Positions 45,859-53,834 of a stretch of 64,000 bases of DNA are shown piece after piece. Origin of the DNA: Longimicrobium sp. (GTDB lineage Bacteria; Gemmatimonadota; Gemmatimonadetes; Longimicrobiales; Longimicrobiaceae); assembly GCA_036389135.1 (NCBI GenBank), contig DASVQP010000070.1, positions 1-64,000 on the forward strand. Direction: 5' to 3'. How positions within the stretch are numbered: position 1 is the stretch's first letter; each line of letters begins with the position of its first letter. The translations under genes and the position numbers were made by a program. A model generated the notes under the pieces. It did no database searches and was not told where the DNA came from. It worked only from the letters and a program-made list of their open reading frames with translations.

Positions 45859-46584
45859 ATGGGGTTCCGTTTCCGGAAGAGCATCAAGATTCTACCGGGC
45901 GTGCGCGTGAACGTCGGTCGTTCCGGCATCAGCACGACCATCGGCGGCCGGGGCGCCAGCGTCAACAGCGGGAAACGCGGCACATACCTGAACGCCGGTG
46001 TTCCCGGCACCGGCCTCAGCTACCGCTCTCGGATGGACGGCGCCTCCGGTTCGATGGGCTCCAGTGGGAGTGCCGGCAACGGCTGTCTGGGGTGTCTCGG
46101 CGGCCTGTTCGTCCTGATGATCATGGGCACGTGCATGGGGAGTGATCCATCTTCTTCTCCGCCCACGCCCCAGCCACTCTCGATCTACGAACCGAGTGCG
46201 CCGCCTGCGCCAACTACGGACCAGCTCTACATCCACGAACCGCTCAACGTGCGCAGCGAGCCCAACAAGCAAGGCGCGGCGCTCCGCACTCTCCCCCGCG
46301 GCACCGCCGTGCGGCTTGGGCCCAAGGATGAGAACGGGTGGGCTCCCCTGTACGACTACGCGGGGAACGCCGATGGATACGTGTACCGCGCCAGCGATGC
46401 GGTGCGCTCATACCCGGCGCCCGAACGCACTCGAAGCGCACCGAAAGCACGGTCCCTTTCGGCCGGGGTCACACGCCGCTCATCCGCCGAGTCACGAGGA
46501 TACTACACCGGCCCGCGCGGAGGATGCTACACCTACAGCGCCAGCGGGCGAAAGCGCTACGTCGACCGGTCCTACTGCCGCTAG
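45859..46584 (+). CDS. DUF4236-SH3 domain membrane protein with C-terminal YVDRSYC tail, 241 aa
   Basis: Three modules. Residues 1-57 match DUF4236 (MGFRFRKSIKILPGVRVNVG, TTIGGRG, GTGLSYR). One membrane helix lies at about 78-95 (LGCLGGLFVLMIMGTCMG). A bacterial SH3-like domain (about 120-185: NVRSEPNKQGAALRTLPRG) is followed by a basic linker and a short tail motif, PRGGCYTYSASGRKRYVDRS (about 219-238), seen at the ends of many unrelated bacterial proteins. Probably anchored with SH3 and tail outside. Function unknown. Confidence 0.8.
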   Translation: MGFRFRKSIKILPGVRVNVGRSGISTTIGGRGASVNSGKRGTYLNAGVPGTGLSYRSRMDGASGSMGSSGSAGNGCLGCLGGLFVLMIMGTCMGSDPSSSPPTPQPLSIYEPSAPPAPTTDQLYIHEPLNVRSEPNKQGAALRTLPRGTAVRLGPKDENGWAPLYDYAGNADGYVYRASDAVRSYPAPERTRSAPKARSLSAGVTRRSSAESRGYYTGPRGGCYTYSASGRKRYVDRSYCR

Positions 46585-46724
46585 CGCCCGCACGGCCCTA
46601 CGATTCGAAGGTGACAACGGCGTCAACCTGGGGACCTGTGTCCGCTCCACTGGCTTTCGCAGATCGAGACACCGCAGGTTCAGCCCGTGAGCCACATCGC
46701 ATAACGAGGGGCTGGTCGAAAACA

Positions 46725-46778
46725 AAAGACGTTCTCTGTGCCCTTTCGTAGTTTCTCTGCGTCTCTGTGTGAAACCGC
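46725..46778. repeat. family A repeat, right arm only (copy 5)
   Basis: TTCTCTGTGCCCTTTCGTAG and CTGCGTCTCTGTGTGAAACC match the right half of the other family A copies. The complementary left arm is absent, so this is a decayed or half element. Confidence 0.65.
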
Positions 46779-46819
46779 CGTCGCCCGGCGCTCGCACCAG
46801 ATGATGGTCGTGCCCACGA

Positions 46820-46853
46820 CAAAGCCCCGGCGCTGAACCAGCGCCGGGGCTTC
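46820..46853 (-). terminator. hairpin terminator downstream of the glycine-rich protein gene
   Basis: AAGCCCCGGCGCTG and CAGCGCCGGGGCTT form a 14-bp stem around AAC. It lies 23 bases beyond the stop codon of the minus-strand gene at 46876; the T run is short. Confidence 0.8.
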
Positions 46854-46875
46854 GCTCACGACAGCATCAGGAAGG

Positions 46876-47721
46876 CTACGCCGTTCCGATCCCGCCCGTC
46901 CCGCCCGTCCCGCCGGTGCCACCCGTACTGCCCGTGCCGCCGGTGCCACCCGTACTGCCCGTGCCGCCCGCGCCACCGGCGCCGCGCTCGTAGCCGTAGC
47001 GGCAGAAGTCACGCATGGACTCGTACGTCCCCGCCTGGCTCCCGGTGAACCCGCGGCGGATCTCCGGCTCCACCTCGTCGAAGCTCCGCCCGCTGTACGA
47101 CGGGTTTCGCGCCGCGGTGTAGCCCACGACGTAGTAGGTGCGCGCCTGCGGGTACGCCACCGTCGTCCGCGCCGGGTGCGACTCGTAGTGCCGGCGGTAG
47201 TGGGTCTCCTCTTCCTTCCCCTCGGAGAGCGCTTCCAGCGCCTTCTTGCCGGCCCAGTACGCGCCGCCGGCCAGCGCCAGCCCGCCCAGCACGCGCTTCC
47301 ATTCGAAGCCGCTGCGCACGTACTCGCGCACCTCGGCGAAGCGGCCGGTCTCATGGGTCTTCTCCAGCTCGACCTCGACCTCCTGGTACTCGCGGTTCTG
47401 GTACGTGGGCTGCGCCGCGGCCGTGTGGCCGAGCTGGTAGCCGGTGCGCGCCTGCTCGTAGGTGTGCGTCTCCGGGCGATCGGTGCGCGCCTCGAAGTCG
47501 CCGCGATAGACGTGCGTCTCGTGCGCGCCGAAGTCGTCGTCGAAGCCGCCCGCCGTCCCCGGCTGCGACCCGAACCCGCTCCCCGTGCTCCCGGTGCCGG
47601 TCACCGCGGCGTCGCTCCCCAGCCCGCCGCCCACGCTTCCGGCCTCTCCACCCAGCCCGCCGCCCGTGCTTCCGCCAAGCCCGCCCGTGCTCCCGCTGCC
47701 CGCGTTGCCGTTCTGTTCCAT
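46876..47721 (-). CDS. glycine-rich protein with a duplicated about 50-residue domain, 281 aa
   Basis: No family recognised. The N-terminal 65 residues are Gly/Ser/Thr-rich. A domain at 90-139 (YQLGHTAAAQPTYQNREYQE ... VREYVRSGFE) recurs at 192-244 (VVGYTAARNPSYSGRSFDEV ... MRDFCRYGYE). Between them lies a short hydrophobic glycine-rich helix (VLGGLALAGGAYWAGKKALE), possibly a membrane segment. The C-terminus is a (GGTGSTGGTG)n tract from a DNA tandem repeat at 46885-46980. It is divergent from the AIM24 gene. Surface or stress role possible; unproven. Confidence 0.75.
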   Translation of the reverse strand: MEQNGNAGSGSTGGLGGSTGGGLGGEAGSVGGGLGSDAAVTGTGSTGSGFGSQPGTAGGFDDDFGAHETHVYRGDFEARTDRPETHTYEQARTGYQLGHTAAAQPTYQNREYQEVEVELEKTHETGRFAEVREYVRSGFEWKRVLGGLALAGGAYWAGKKALEALSEGKEEETHYRRHYESHPARTTVAYPQARTYYVVGYTAARNPSYSGRSFDEVEPEIRRGFTGSQAGTYESMRDFCRYGYERGAGGAGGTGSTGGTGGTGSTGGTGGTGGTGGIGTA

Positions 47722-47918
47722 TGTTGCGCTCTCCTGTCACTCGTGAACCGTTCCCGCGTGGGACGCGCCCCCGATGCACACTTCGGACCGCCGCCGCGAA
47801 ACCCGCGATCTGCGGAACTGGCGGCGAGCGAATGGTTTGCAACCTTTTGGCGCGCCGCGCGTACCCCACTCCGCACGAGGCACGCACGATCCCACTTCCC
47901 GCACGACGAGACGATCCG

Positions 47919-48737
47919 ATGAACGCCGCACCGACAGCGCTCCCCTTCCACGTCACCGAAACGATCACCCGCGGCGGCACCACCTTCGAGGTCCTGGAGT
48001 ACGACGCGCTCGCCGGCAGCGAGCCCATCGCGGTCGCGGAACAGGTGTACACGCTCAACCGCGCGGGCGTGCGCCTCCGCCAGCTGCGCGTCCGCATCAC
48101 CGACGACGCGGTGCGCACGGAGCCGGGCGCGCTCCAGTTTCTCAAGGGTCGCATCGAGATGGAGAGCAACACGGGGGCGGGCGGTGGCTTCGGCGGGCTG
48201 ATGAAGGGTGCGCTCGCCGCCGCGCGCACCGGCGAGACGCTCTTCAAGCCGCTCTACCGCGGCAACGGCGAGCTCTACCTGGAGCCCACCTTTGGCCACA
48301 TGTGGCTGATGGAGCTCAAGGAGCAGACGCTGTACGCGGACCAGGGCCTCTTCTTCTGCTGCGAGGACTCGGTCAAGGTGGAGGCGCACAAGGTGGAGAG
48401 CTTCTCCGCCCGCATGGCGGGGGGCGAGGGCCGCTACCAGACCAAGGTGAGCGGTACCGGCCTGGTGGTGTTCCGCATCCCCGTGCCGCGCCACGAGATC
48501 GTGGAGATGAAGCTCGCCGACGAGACGCTCCAGGTGGACGGCTCCTTCGCCCTCCTCCGCACCGGCGACGTGCACTTCAGCGTCGAAAAGGCCTCCGCCA
48601 CCCTGGTCGGCGCCATGACCAGCGGCGAGGGCCTCCTGCAGACCTTCCGCGGCACCGGCAGCGTCTGGATCGCCCCCACTCTCCCCCTCTACGGCGCCCT
48701 CCGCCGCTCCCTCCCCACCGGCGCCGCGACGGCCTAG
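47919..48737 (+). CDS. AIM24 family protein, 272 aa
   Basis: Belongs to the AIM24/TIGR00266-like beta-prism family, related by name to a mitochondrial biogenesis factor; the bacterial role is unknown. Glycine-rich repeats LFKPLYRGNGELYLEP, VSGTGLVVFRIP and LLQTFRGTGSVWIAPT mark the internally repeated strands. No signal peptide. The ATG at 47919 follows a 197-base gap divergent from the glycine-rich gene. Composite family B repeats begin 58 bases after the stop. Confidence 0.87.
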   Translation: MNAAPTALPFHVTETITRGGTTFEVLEYDALAGSEPIAVAEQVYTLNRAGVRLRQLRVRITDDAVRTEPGALQFLKGRIEMESNTGAGGGFGGLMKGALAAARTGETLFKPLYRGNGELYLEPTFGHMWLMELKEQTLYADQGLFFCCEDSVKVEAHKVESFSARMAGGEGRYQTKVSGTGLVVFRIPVPRHEIVEMKLADETLQVDGSFALLRTGDVHFSVEKASATLVGAMTSGEGLLQTFRGTGSVWIAPTLPLYGALRRSLPTGAATA

Positions 48738-48795
48738 CGTTCCCGACGTTTGGGTGTCGGCGCCCCGCACCAGGGGCGAAGATCGTCGAAGGGCC

Positions 48796-48963
48796 TGGCA
48801 CGGGCAGCCACGTGGGGCAGCCCCTACCGGTACAGTGCGAACGGCAGGGTCCGAGGTGGGGGCAGGGGCGGGCAGACACGCAGGTCTGCCCCTACCGGCG
48901 TTGGTGCACCGGGTCAGGCGGCGGCACGAAGGCAGGCACGGGCGCGATAAATCGCGCCCCTAC
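48796..48963. repeat. composite family B cluster: B1, B2, B3
   Basis: GGCACGGGCAGCCACGTGGG (48797-48816), GGGCAGACACGCAGGTCTGC (48870-48889) and GGGCGCGATAAATCGCGCCC (48940-48959), each ending in CCCCTAC, in the same order as at 30867. Spacers between units are about 40-45 bases and differ in sequence. Confidence 0.87.
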
Positions 48964-49012
48964 AGAACGGCCTGACCGCTCCGCCATCCCGCCATACGGG
49001 CGAATCCCACCC

Positions 49013-49065
49013 CCGAGTCCGCGCAGGCGGACTTTGTGCCGTTGTTGCAGCGAGTTCACTCGCCC
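49013..49065. repeat. family C double-hairpin repeat, copy 1
   Basis: AGTCCGCGCAGGCGGACT and GCGAGTTCACTCGC are two adjacent inverted repeats joined by TTGTGCCGTTGTTGCA. Copies occur at 55187 and, inverted, at 63160. Confidence 0.85.
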
Positions 49066-49153
49066 GGTCACCCCCCGGCACTGGCGCCAGACGCCGCTTC
49101 CCCGCAGTTTACGCGGCTTCCCACGCTAATTCGCTTTCCTGAAGTTTCTGCCT

Positions 49154-50728
49154 GTGCCACCGTCCTCCCCACTCCTGGAACTCGACGCCGTGGTGATCGG
49201 CAGCGGCTTCGGCGGCGCGATGGCGGCGTGGGAGCTGGTCGCGGCCGGGCTGCGCGTGGCGATGGTGGAGCGCGGCGGATGGGTGGAGCGCGGCCCGCAG
49301 AACTGGGCCGGCGAGGGCGCCTTCGTCCGCACGCCGGCGTACGCCCCGGACAGCGCGTTCCGCGTCCTCCAGGGCCGCCGCTGGGCCGAGCAGAACCTGT
49401 GCACCTGCGTGGGCGGACCCTCGGTGTACTACGGCGGCTCGTCGTTCCGCTTCCGCCAGCGCGACTTCGACCCCGCGCCGGAGATCGTGGGCGACTCCGG
49501 GGCCGCGTGGCCCTTTGCGTACGACGCGCTGGAGCCGTTCTACACGCAGGCCGAGCGCCTCCTGGGCGTCGCCGGCGCCGCGGGGACGGACCCGACGGAG
49601 CCCCCGCGCAGCGCACCGTATCCGCATCCGCCCTCCCCGCTCGCGGCCCCGTCGCGGCGCATCGAGGCGGCGGCGCGCTCGCTGGGACTGCACCCGTTCC
49701 CCATCCCGCTCGCCATCAACTACGCGGCGGAGACGGGCTGCCGGCGCTGCACCACCTGCGACGCCTTCGCCTGCGCCATCGGGGCCAAGAACGACATCGC
49801 CACGCGCATGATCCCCGAGCTGGCGATGCGCGGGATGCAGCTCTTCACGGATACCATGGCCGTGCGCCTGGTGGCCGAAGGGGACCGCATCGCCGCCGTC
49901 GAGTGCCGCAATCGCCCCACGGGGGAGCCGCTCGTGCTGCGCGCGGAGAGCTTCGTGGTGGCCGCGGGAGCGCTCGCCACGCCGCACCTCCTGCTGGCGT
50001 CGGGGCTGGAGCGGATGAACCCGGCCGGGCACGCGGTGGGACGCTACCTGATGCGCCACTGCAACGCGATGACGTACGGCGTCTTTCCGCGCAACCCGAA
50101 TCCCGGCAACGAGCACCACAAGCAGCTCGCCATCCACGACTTCTATTTCGGAGTCGACGAAAAGGACGCCCCTCACGGCAAGCTCGGCAACATGCAGCAG
50201 GTGATGGGACCGCCCGCCGCCATGCTCGAAGTCGGCCTCCCCAGGCCGATCGCGCGCATGGCGACGCCACTGGTGGAGCACATGACGGGGCTCCTCTCCA
50301 TCGCCGAGGACCAGCCGCGGGCGGAGAACGGCGTACGCATCGACCCGGCCGCCATCGACCGCTTCGGGCTCCCCCGCATGAGCGTCACCTCGCTCTACTC
50401 GCCACGCGACCTCGCCGCTCGCGCCGCGCTGATCAGACGCGCGAAGAAGATCCTTCGCCGCGCCGGCGCATGGGGGACGGCGACGTGGAAGGTGAGCACA
50501 TTTTCGCACGCCGTGGGCACCGTGCGCATGGGCGACGACGAGCGCACCGCCCCGCTCGACCCCGACTGCCGCTTCCGCGGCCTGGAGAACCTGTACGTGA
50601 CGGATGGAAGCTGCTTCCCCACTTCCGCGGGGGTGAATCCGAGCCTCACCATCGCCGCCAACGCGCTGCGGGTGGGGCGCAGGATGGCCGCGCACGCGAG
50701 CCCCGCGCACGCCGAGGCCGCGGGATGA
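49154..50728 (+). CDS. GMC-family FAD oxidoreductase, 524 aa
   Basis: Flavoprotein dehydrogenase or oxidase. FAD dinucleotide fold VVIGSGFGGAMAAWEL (13-28) with the E-R-G-G at the end of the second strand. Residues 195-215 contain a cysteine cluster (GCRRCTTCDAFAC) often seen in cholesterol-oxidase-like or sugar GMC dehydrogenases. The C-terminal active-site region includes S-H-A-V-G-T-V-R-M-G and VNPSLTIAANALR. The GTG start is used. The stop overlaps the next gene (ATGA), and the three genes to 52511 form an operon. Substrate, probably a sugar or alcohol, unknown. Confidence 0.9.
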   Translation: MPPSSPLLELDAVVIGSGFGGAMAAWELVAAGLRVAMVERGGWVERGPQNWAGEGAFVRTPAYAPDSAFRVLQGRRWAEQNLCTCVGGPSVYYGGSSFRFRQRDFDPAPEIVGDSGAAWPFAYDALEPFYTQAERLLGVAGAAGTDPTEPPRSAPYPHPPSPLAAPSRRIEAAARSLGLHPFPIPLAINYAAETGCRRCTTCDAFACAIGAKNDIATRMIPELAMRGMQLFTDTMAVRLVAEGDRIAAVECRNRPTGEPLVLRAESFVVAAGALATPHLLLASGLERMNPAGHAVGRYLMRHCNAMTYGVFPRNPNPGNEHHKQLAIHDFYFGVDEKDAPHGKLGNMQQVMGPPAAMLEVGLPRPIARMATPLVEHMTGLLSIAEDQPRAENGVRIDPAAIDRFGLPRMSVTSLYSPRDLAARAALIRRAKKILRRAGAWGTATWKVSTFSHAVGTVRMGDDERTAPLDPDCRFRGLENLYVTDGSCFPTSAGVNPSLTIAANALRVGRRMAAHASPAHAEAAG

Positions 50729-51666
50729 CGGGGGTCGCCTTCCTGGGATGCGGCTTCGCCACGCGCATCCACACCAAGCGGCTCAAGGGGATGGAGGGGG
50801 TGAGCCTCTTCTACGCCTCGCGCAAGCTGGCCAAGGCGGAGGAGTACGCGCGCAAGGCCGGGGGCGCGGGCGCGTTCGGCTCGTACGAGGCCGCCATGGC
50901 CGACCCGCGCGTGGAGGTCGTCGTCGTCGCCACGCCGCCCACGTCGCACCTGGAGCTGACGCTGGCCGCCCTCGCCGCGGGAAAGCACGTCGTCGTCGAG
51001 AAGCCCCCGTTCCTGCACGCCTCCGACTTCGATACCGTGCAGGCGGCGCGCGACGCGGCGGGGCGGCGGGTGATGGTGGCGGAGAACTACTTCTACAAGC
51101 CGATGGCCGAGGCGCTGCGCGGCGTCATCCAGCGCGGCGAGGTGGGCGAGCCGCGGCTGCTGACCATCAACGCGCTCAAGGAGCAGACCGTCGCCAACTG
51201 GCGCGGCGACATGTCGCTGGCGGGCGGCGGCGCGCTCTTTGAGGGCGGGATCCACTGGATCAACTTCATGGCCAACCTGGGACTCCCCGTGCGCCGCGCC
51301 ACCGGCTACCGCCCCGGCGGCAACACCGGCGAGCCCGACCTCACCACCCTCGCCGTCTTCGAGTACGAGGGCGGCGCGGTGGGGACGCTGGCCTACTCGT
51401 GGGAGATCGGCTCGCCGCTCAAGGGGCTGCGCCTCTCCGCGCTGTACGGCACCGAGGGGACCGCCACCTTTGAGACCAACGGCGTCTTCCTGGCCGTGCG
51501 CGGCCGCATCGCCGTCCCCGGCCTCGCCGACATCCCCGGCTACGCCGCCATGTGGCGGGACTTCATCCCCGCCCTGCGCGAAAACCGCGAGCCGCGCTTT
51601 ACCTTCGACGCCGCGCGGCGCGACATGGAGCTGCTCGAGTCCGTGTACGCCTCCATGGACCGCTGA
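50725..51666 (+). CDS. Gfo/Idh/MocA-family oxidoreductase, 313 aa
   Basis: NAD(P)-dependent dehydrogenase. Rossmann start GVAFLGCGFATRIHTKRL, the conserved E-K-P-P after strand 5 (VVVEKPPFLHA, E-K-P catalytic motif with P in the usual place) and a C-terminal beta-sheet domain with GGALFEGGIHWINFMANLG holding the catalytic His. It overlaps the GMC gene by four bases. Sugar or inositol derivatives are typical substrates. With the GMC enzyme it may act in successive oxidation or epimerisation steps. Confidence 0.9.
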   Translation: MTGVAFLGCGFATRIHTKRLKGMEGVSLFYASRKLAKAEEYARKAGGAGAFGSYEAAMADPRVEVVVVATPPTSHLELTLAALAAGKHVVVEKPPFLHASDFDTVQAARDAAGRRVMVAENYFYKPMAEALRGVIQRGEVGEPRLLTINALKEQTVANWRGDMSLAGGGALFEGGIHWINFMANLGLPVRRATGYRPGGNTGEPDLTTLAVFEYEGGAVGTLAYSWEIGSPLKGLRLSALYGTEGTATFETNGVFLAVRGRIAVPGLADIPGYAAMWRDFIPALRENREPRFTFDAARRDMELLESVYASMDR

Positions 51667-51683
51667 CCCACTTTTCCAATCCA

Positions 51684-52511
51684 ATGAACTCGACCGTTCC
51701 TGCCATTCTCATCGGGCTCCTCGCGGGCACCCACACCTCGTCCTGGGGGATGTACAAGGACGCCCCGCACGAGGGCTTCACCCTTCCCAAGTACTCGCGC
51801 AGCATCATCGTGGCGGCGCTCGCCGCCTTCATTCTGTCGCGCATCGTCGACCTGAACCTGGGCTGGGCCAGCCACCTCTCGCTCTTCTTCGGCCTCGTCT
51901 ATGCGGCCGAGCGGCTCACGCTGGAGCTGTGGAAGAGCTTCCTGCGCGAGGAAGACCAGTCCAAGTACTTCATCCCCATGCAGTTCGGCGTCCTGGGGAA
52001 GCCCATCAAGAGCCGCGCGGTGCGTTGGTCCGTCCTCGCCGCCATCCTGGTGCTCCTGGTCGTCCTGCTGTACCTCGCCAACTGGCTGATGAAGACGTAC
52101 CCGGATGCCAACCCCTGGCTGGTGCTCATCACCGTGGGCTCCATCGGCGGTTGGCTGACGGCGTTCGGCGGGGCGTGGAAGGACGCGCCGGTGGAAGGCT
52201 TCGAGACCTTTAAGTTCTTTCGCAGCCCGATGGTGGCGCTCACCTGGGCCGTCATCATGTCGTTCTTCACCACGAACTGGATCTACATCGCGGTGGCCGG
52301 CGCCGGGTACTCGGTGGCCTCCATCGAGACGTACAAAACCTTCTTCTTCCCCAACAAGCCGCGCGGCAAGTTCGCCGGCAAGCCGATCCTGTTTCCGAAG
52401 ATCCTGGAGCAGCGGCGAATCGTAGCGGTGCTCTACGCCTGCATCTGGGTGGTGATCATCGCGCTGCTGGTGCTCGGCTTCACCGGGCCGCGCGAAGGGC
52501 TCCTCCCGTAA
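51684..52511 (+). CDS. internally duplicated multi-pass membrane protein, 275 aa
   Basis: No family recognised. Two homologous halves of about 130 residues: YKDAPHEGFTLPKYSRS (24-40) pairs with WKDAPVEGFETFKFFRS (165-181), and VLGKPIKSRAVRWSVLA with FAGKPILFPKILEQRRI. Each half contributes about three to four membrane helices with a K-D-A-P-x-E-G-F loop. It starts 17 bases after the Gfo/Idh stop and probably belongs to that operon. Two-fold pseudosymmetry suggests a channel, carrier or membrane enzyme. Confidence 0.8.
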   Translation: MNSTVPAILIGLLAGTHTSSWGMYKDAPHEGFTLPKYSRSIIVAALAAFILSRIVDLNLGWASHLSLFFGLVYAAERLTLELWKSFLREEDQSKYFIPMQFGVLGKPIKSRAVRWSVLAAILVLLVVLLYLANWLMKTYPDANPWLVLITVGSIGGWLTAFGGAWKDAPVEGFETFKFFRSPMVALTWAVIMSFFTTNWIYIAVAGAGYSVASIETYKTFFFPNKPRGKFAGKPILFPKILEQRRIVAVLYACIWVVIIALLVLGFTGPREGLLP

Positions 52512-52600
52512 CGCGGCGCTCCGGACGAAAACACTTGGTGGGCGCTGGCGCGTGTGCTACATTCGCCAGCGAACCCCCCTCTCCCCCGCTCCTTCAAGAA

Positions 52601-53719
52601 ATGCCGCTGGAGCTGTTTCCCCCGTCGGCCGGCCCTCCCCGTCTGCTCATCGTGGACGACGAGCCCGGCATCCGCCGCGTCCTCGCCGACATCTTCGCGG
52701 GCGGCGACTTCGTCATCTCCACCGCCGAGAACGGCCGCGTCGCGCTGGAGCACTTCATCAGGGAAGGCGCGGACATCGTCCTGGCCGACCTGATGATGCC
52801 GGAGATGGACGGGCTGGAGCTGCTGCGCCGCGTCAAGGCGCTGGACGACACCGCCGCCTTCCTCCTCCTCACCGGCGCGGGAACGATGGAGCAGGCCGTC
52901 GAAGCGCTGCGCCTGCAGGCAGACGACTACCTGCTGAAGCCGTTCAACGTGGACGAGGTGGTGCTCTCCGCCCGGCGCGCGCTGGAGCACCGGCGCCTCC
53001 TGCTGGAGAACCGCGCCTACCAGCGCGGCCTGGAGGCGCGCGTCGCCGAGCAGGCGCAGCAGCTGGAGAACCTTTTCCTGGACGGCCTCCTCACCATCGC
53101 CAACGCGGTGGAGGCGCGCGACGCGTACACGGGCGGCCACCTTGAGCGCGTCACCGTCTACGCCGTGGCCGCCGGCTCCGCGCTGGGGCTGGGCGAGGAC
53201 GAGCTGCGCGATCTGGTCGTCTGCGGCTTGCTGCACGACATCGGCAAGATCGGCGTCCCGGACCACATCCTGCGCAAGCCGGGGGAGCTGACGGAGGAGG
53301 AGAAGTCGGTGATGCGGCGCCACCCGCTCATCGGCGCCGCCATCGTGGAGCGCAGCGCCTTTCTCCGCTCCGCGGCGCCGGGCGTCCTGCACCACCACGA
53401 GCGCTGGGACGGGCGCGGCTACCCGTTCGGGCTGGCGGGCTCGGAGATCTCGCTGGCGGGGCGCGTGCTGGCCGTGGTCGATGCCTTCGACGCGATGGTC
53501 ACCACCCGCCCCTACCGCGGCGCGCGGGCCACGGAGGAGGCGCGAGAAGAGCTGGAGCGCTGCTCCGGCAGCCAGTTCGACCCCGACGTGGTGGCCGCAT
53601 TCCGCTCCGCGCTGGACGCCGGGCTCCCCGCGCCGGCGGAGACGCGATACGTGCGCGTGCTGCTGGAAAGGGTGGGCGCAAACGTAAAGCTTGCGCGATC
53701 CGGGGCGGCGAGCCTATAG
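52601..53719 (+). CDS. response regulator with HD-GYP c-di-GMP phosphodiesterase domain, 372 aa
   Basis: Receiver domain (about 13-125) with D19/D20, phospho-acceptor D63 and K113 intact. A short coiled linker (130-160) leads to the HD-GYP domain (about 160-355): H180, H212-D213 (LLHDIGKIG), H241, H264-H266 and the name motif GRGYP (272-276). It should hydrolyse c-di-GMP (and, in some relatives, 3-prime,3-prime-cGAMP) upon phosphorylation. The ATG at 52601 is favoured over the longer frame at 52535. Its stop lies 12 bases before a GEMM-I-type riboswitch. Confidence 0.92.
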   Translation: MPLELFPPSAGPPRLLIVDDEPGIRRVLADIFAGGDFVISTAENGRVALEHFIREGADIVLADLMMPEMDGLELLRRVKALDDTAAFLLLTGAGTMEQAVEALRLQADDYLLKPFNVDEVVLSARRALEHRRLLLENRAYQRGLEARVAEQAQQLENLFLDGLLTIANAVEARDAYTGGHLERVTVYAVAAGSALGLGEDELRDLVVCGLLHDIGKIGVPDHILRKPGELTEEEKSVMRRHPLIGAAIVERSAFLRSAAPGVLHHHERWDGRGYPFGLAGSEISLAGRVLAVVDAFDAMVTTRPYRGARATEEAREELERCSGSQFDPDVVAAFRSALDAGLPAPAETRYVRVLLERVGANVKLARSGAASL

Positions 53720-53730
53720 TTTGCACATAG

Positions 53731-53823
53731 GTTTCACACGACAATAGCTCACCCGTCGCGAGGCGGGGTCGCAGAGCCGGGTGTCTCCCCCTCCGGGAGA
53801 TAGGCCAGCCGCCGAACGTGAAC
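53731..53823 (+). ncRNA. GEMM-I-type cyclic dinucleotide riboswitch
   Basis: Recognised by eye. P1 pairs TTCAC (53733-53737) with GTGAA (53818-53822). P2 pairs CCCGTC (53752-53757) with GGCGGG (53762-53767) around a GCGA (GNRA) tetraloop. A junction GTCGCAGAGCC corresponds to the conserved GACGCAAAGCC. P3 pairs TCTCCC (53784-53789) with GGGAGA (53795-53800). The 5-prime ACACGACAATA equals that of a Geobacter GEMM-Ib (3-prime,3-prime-cGAMP) aptamer as I recall it. It lies between the HD-GYP gene and the GAF-PAS-HisKA gene, so it probably controls the latter. Ligand, c-di-GMP or cGAMP, uncertain. Confidence 0.82.
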
Positions 53824-53834
53824 ACCGCGAACTC

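Noticed and set aside
46885-46980. A minisatellite or noncoding tandem repeat.
   Set aside because: The repeat is in frame and encodes the GGTGST-type C-terminal tract of the glycine-rich protein, so it is part of the gene.
48796-48963. Possible CRISPR array, because short palindromic units are separated by 40-45 base spacers.
   Set aside because: The units are three different sequences in single copies, not one repeat, and there are no cas genes. The same set occurs dispersed at other loci.
53781-53834. GTG at 53781 as start of the GAF-PAS-HisKA gene.
   Set aside because: It lies inside P3 of the riboswitch, and the added 18 residues have no conserved character. ATG 53835 follows the aptamer directly.
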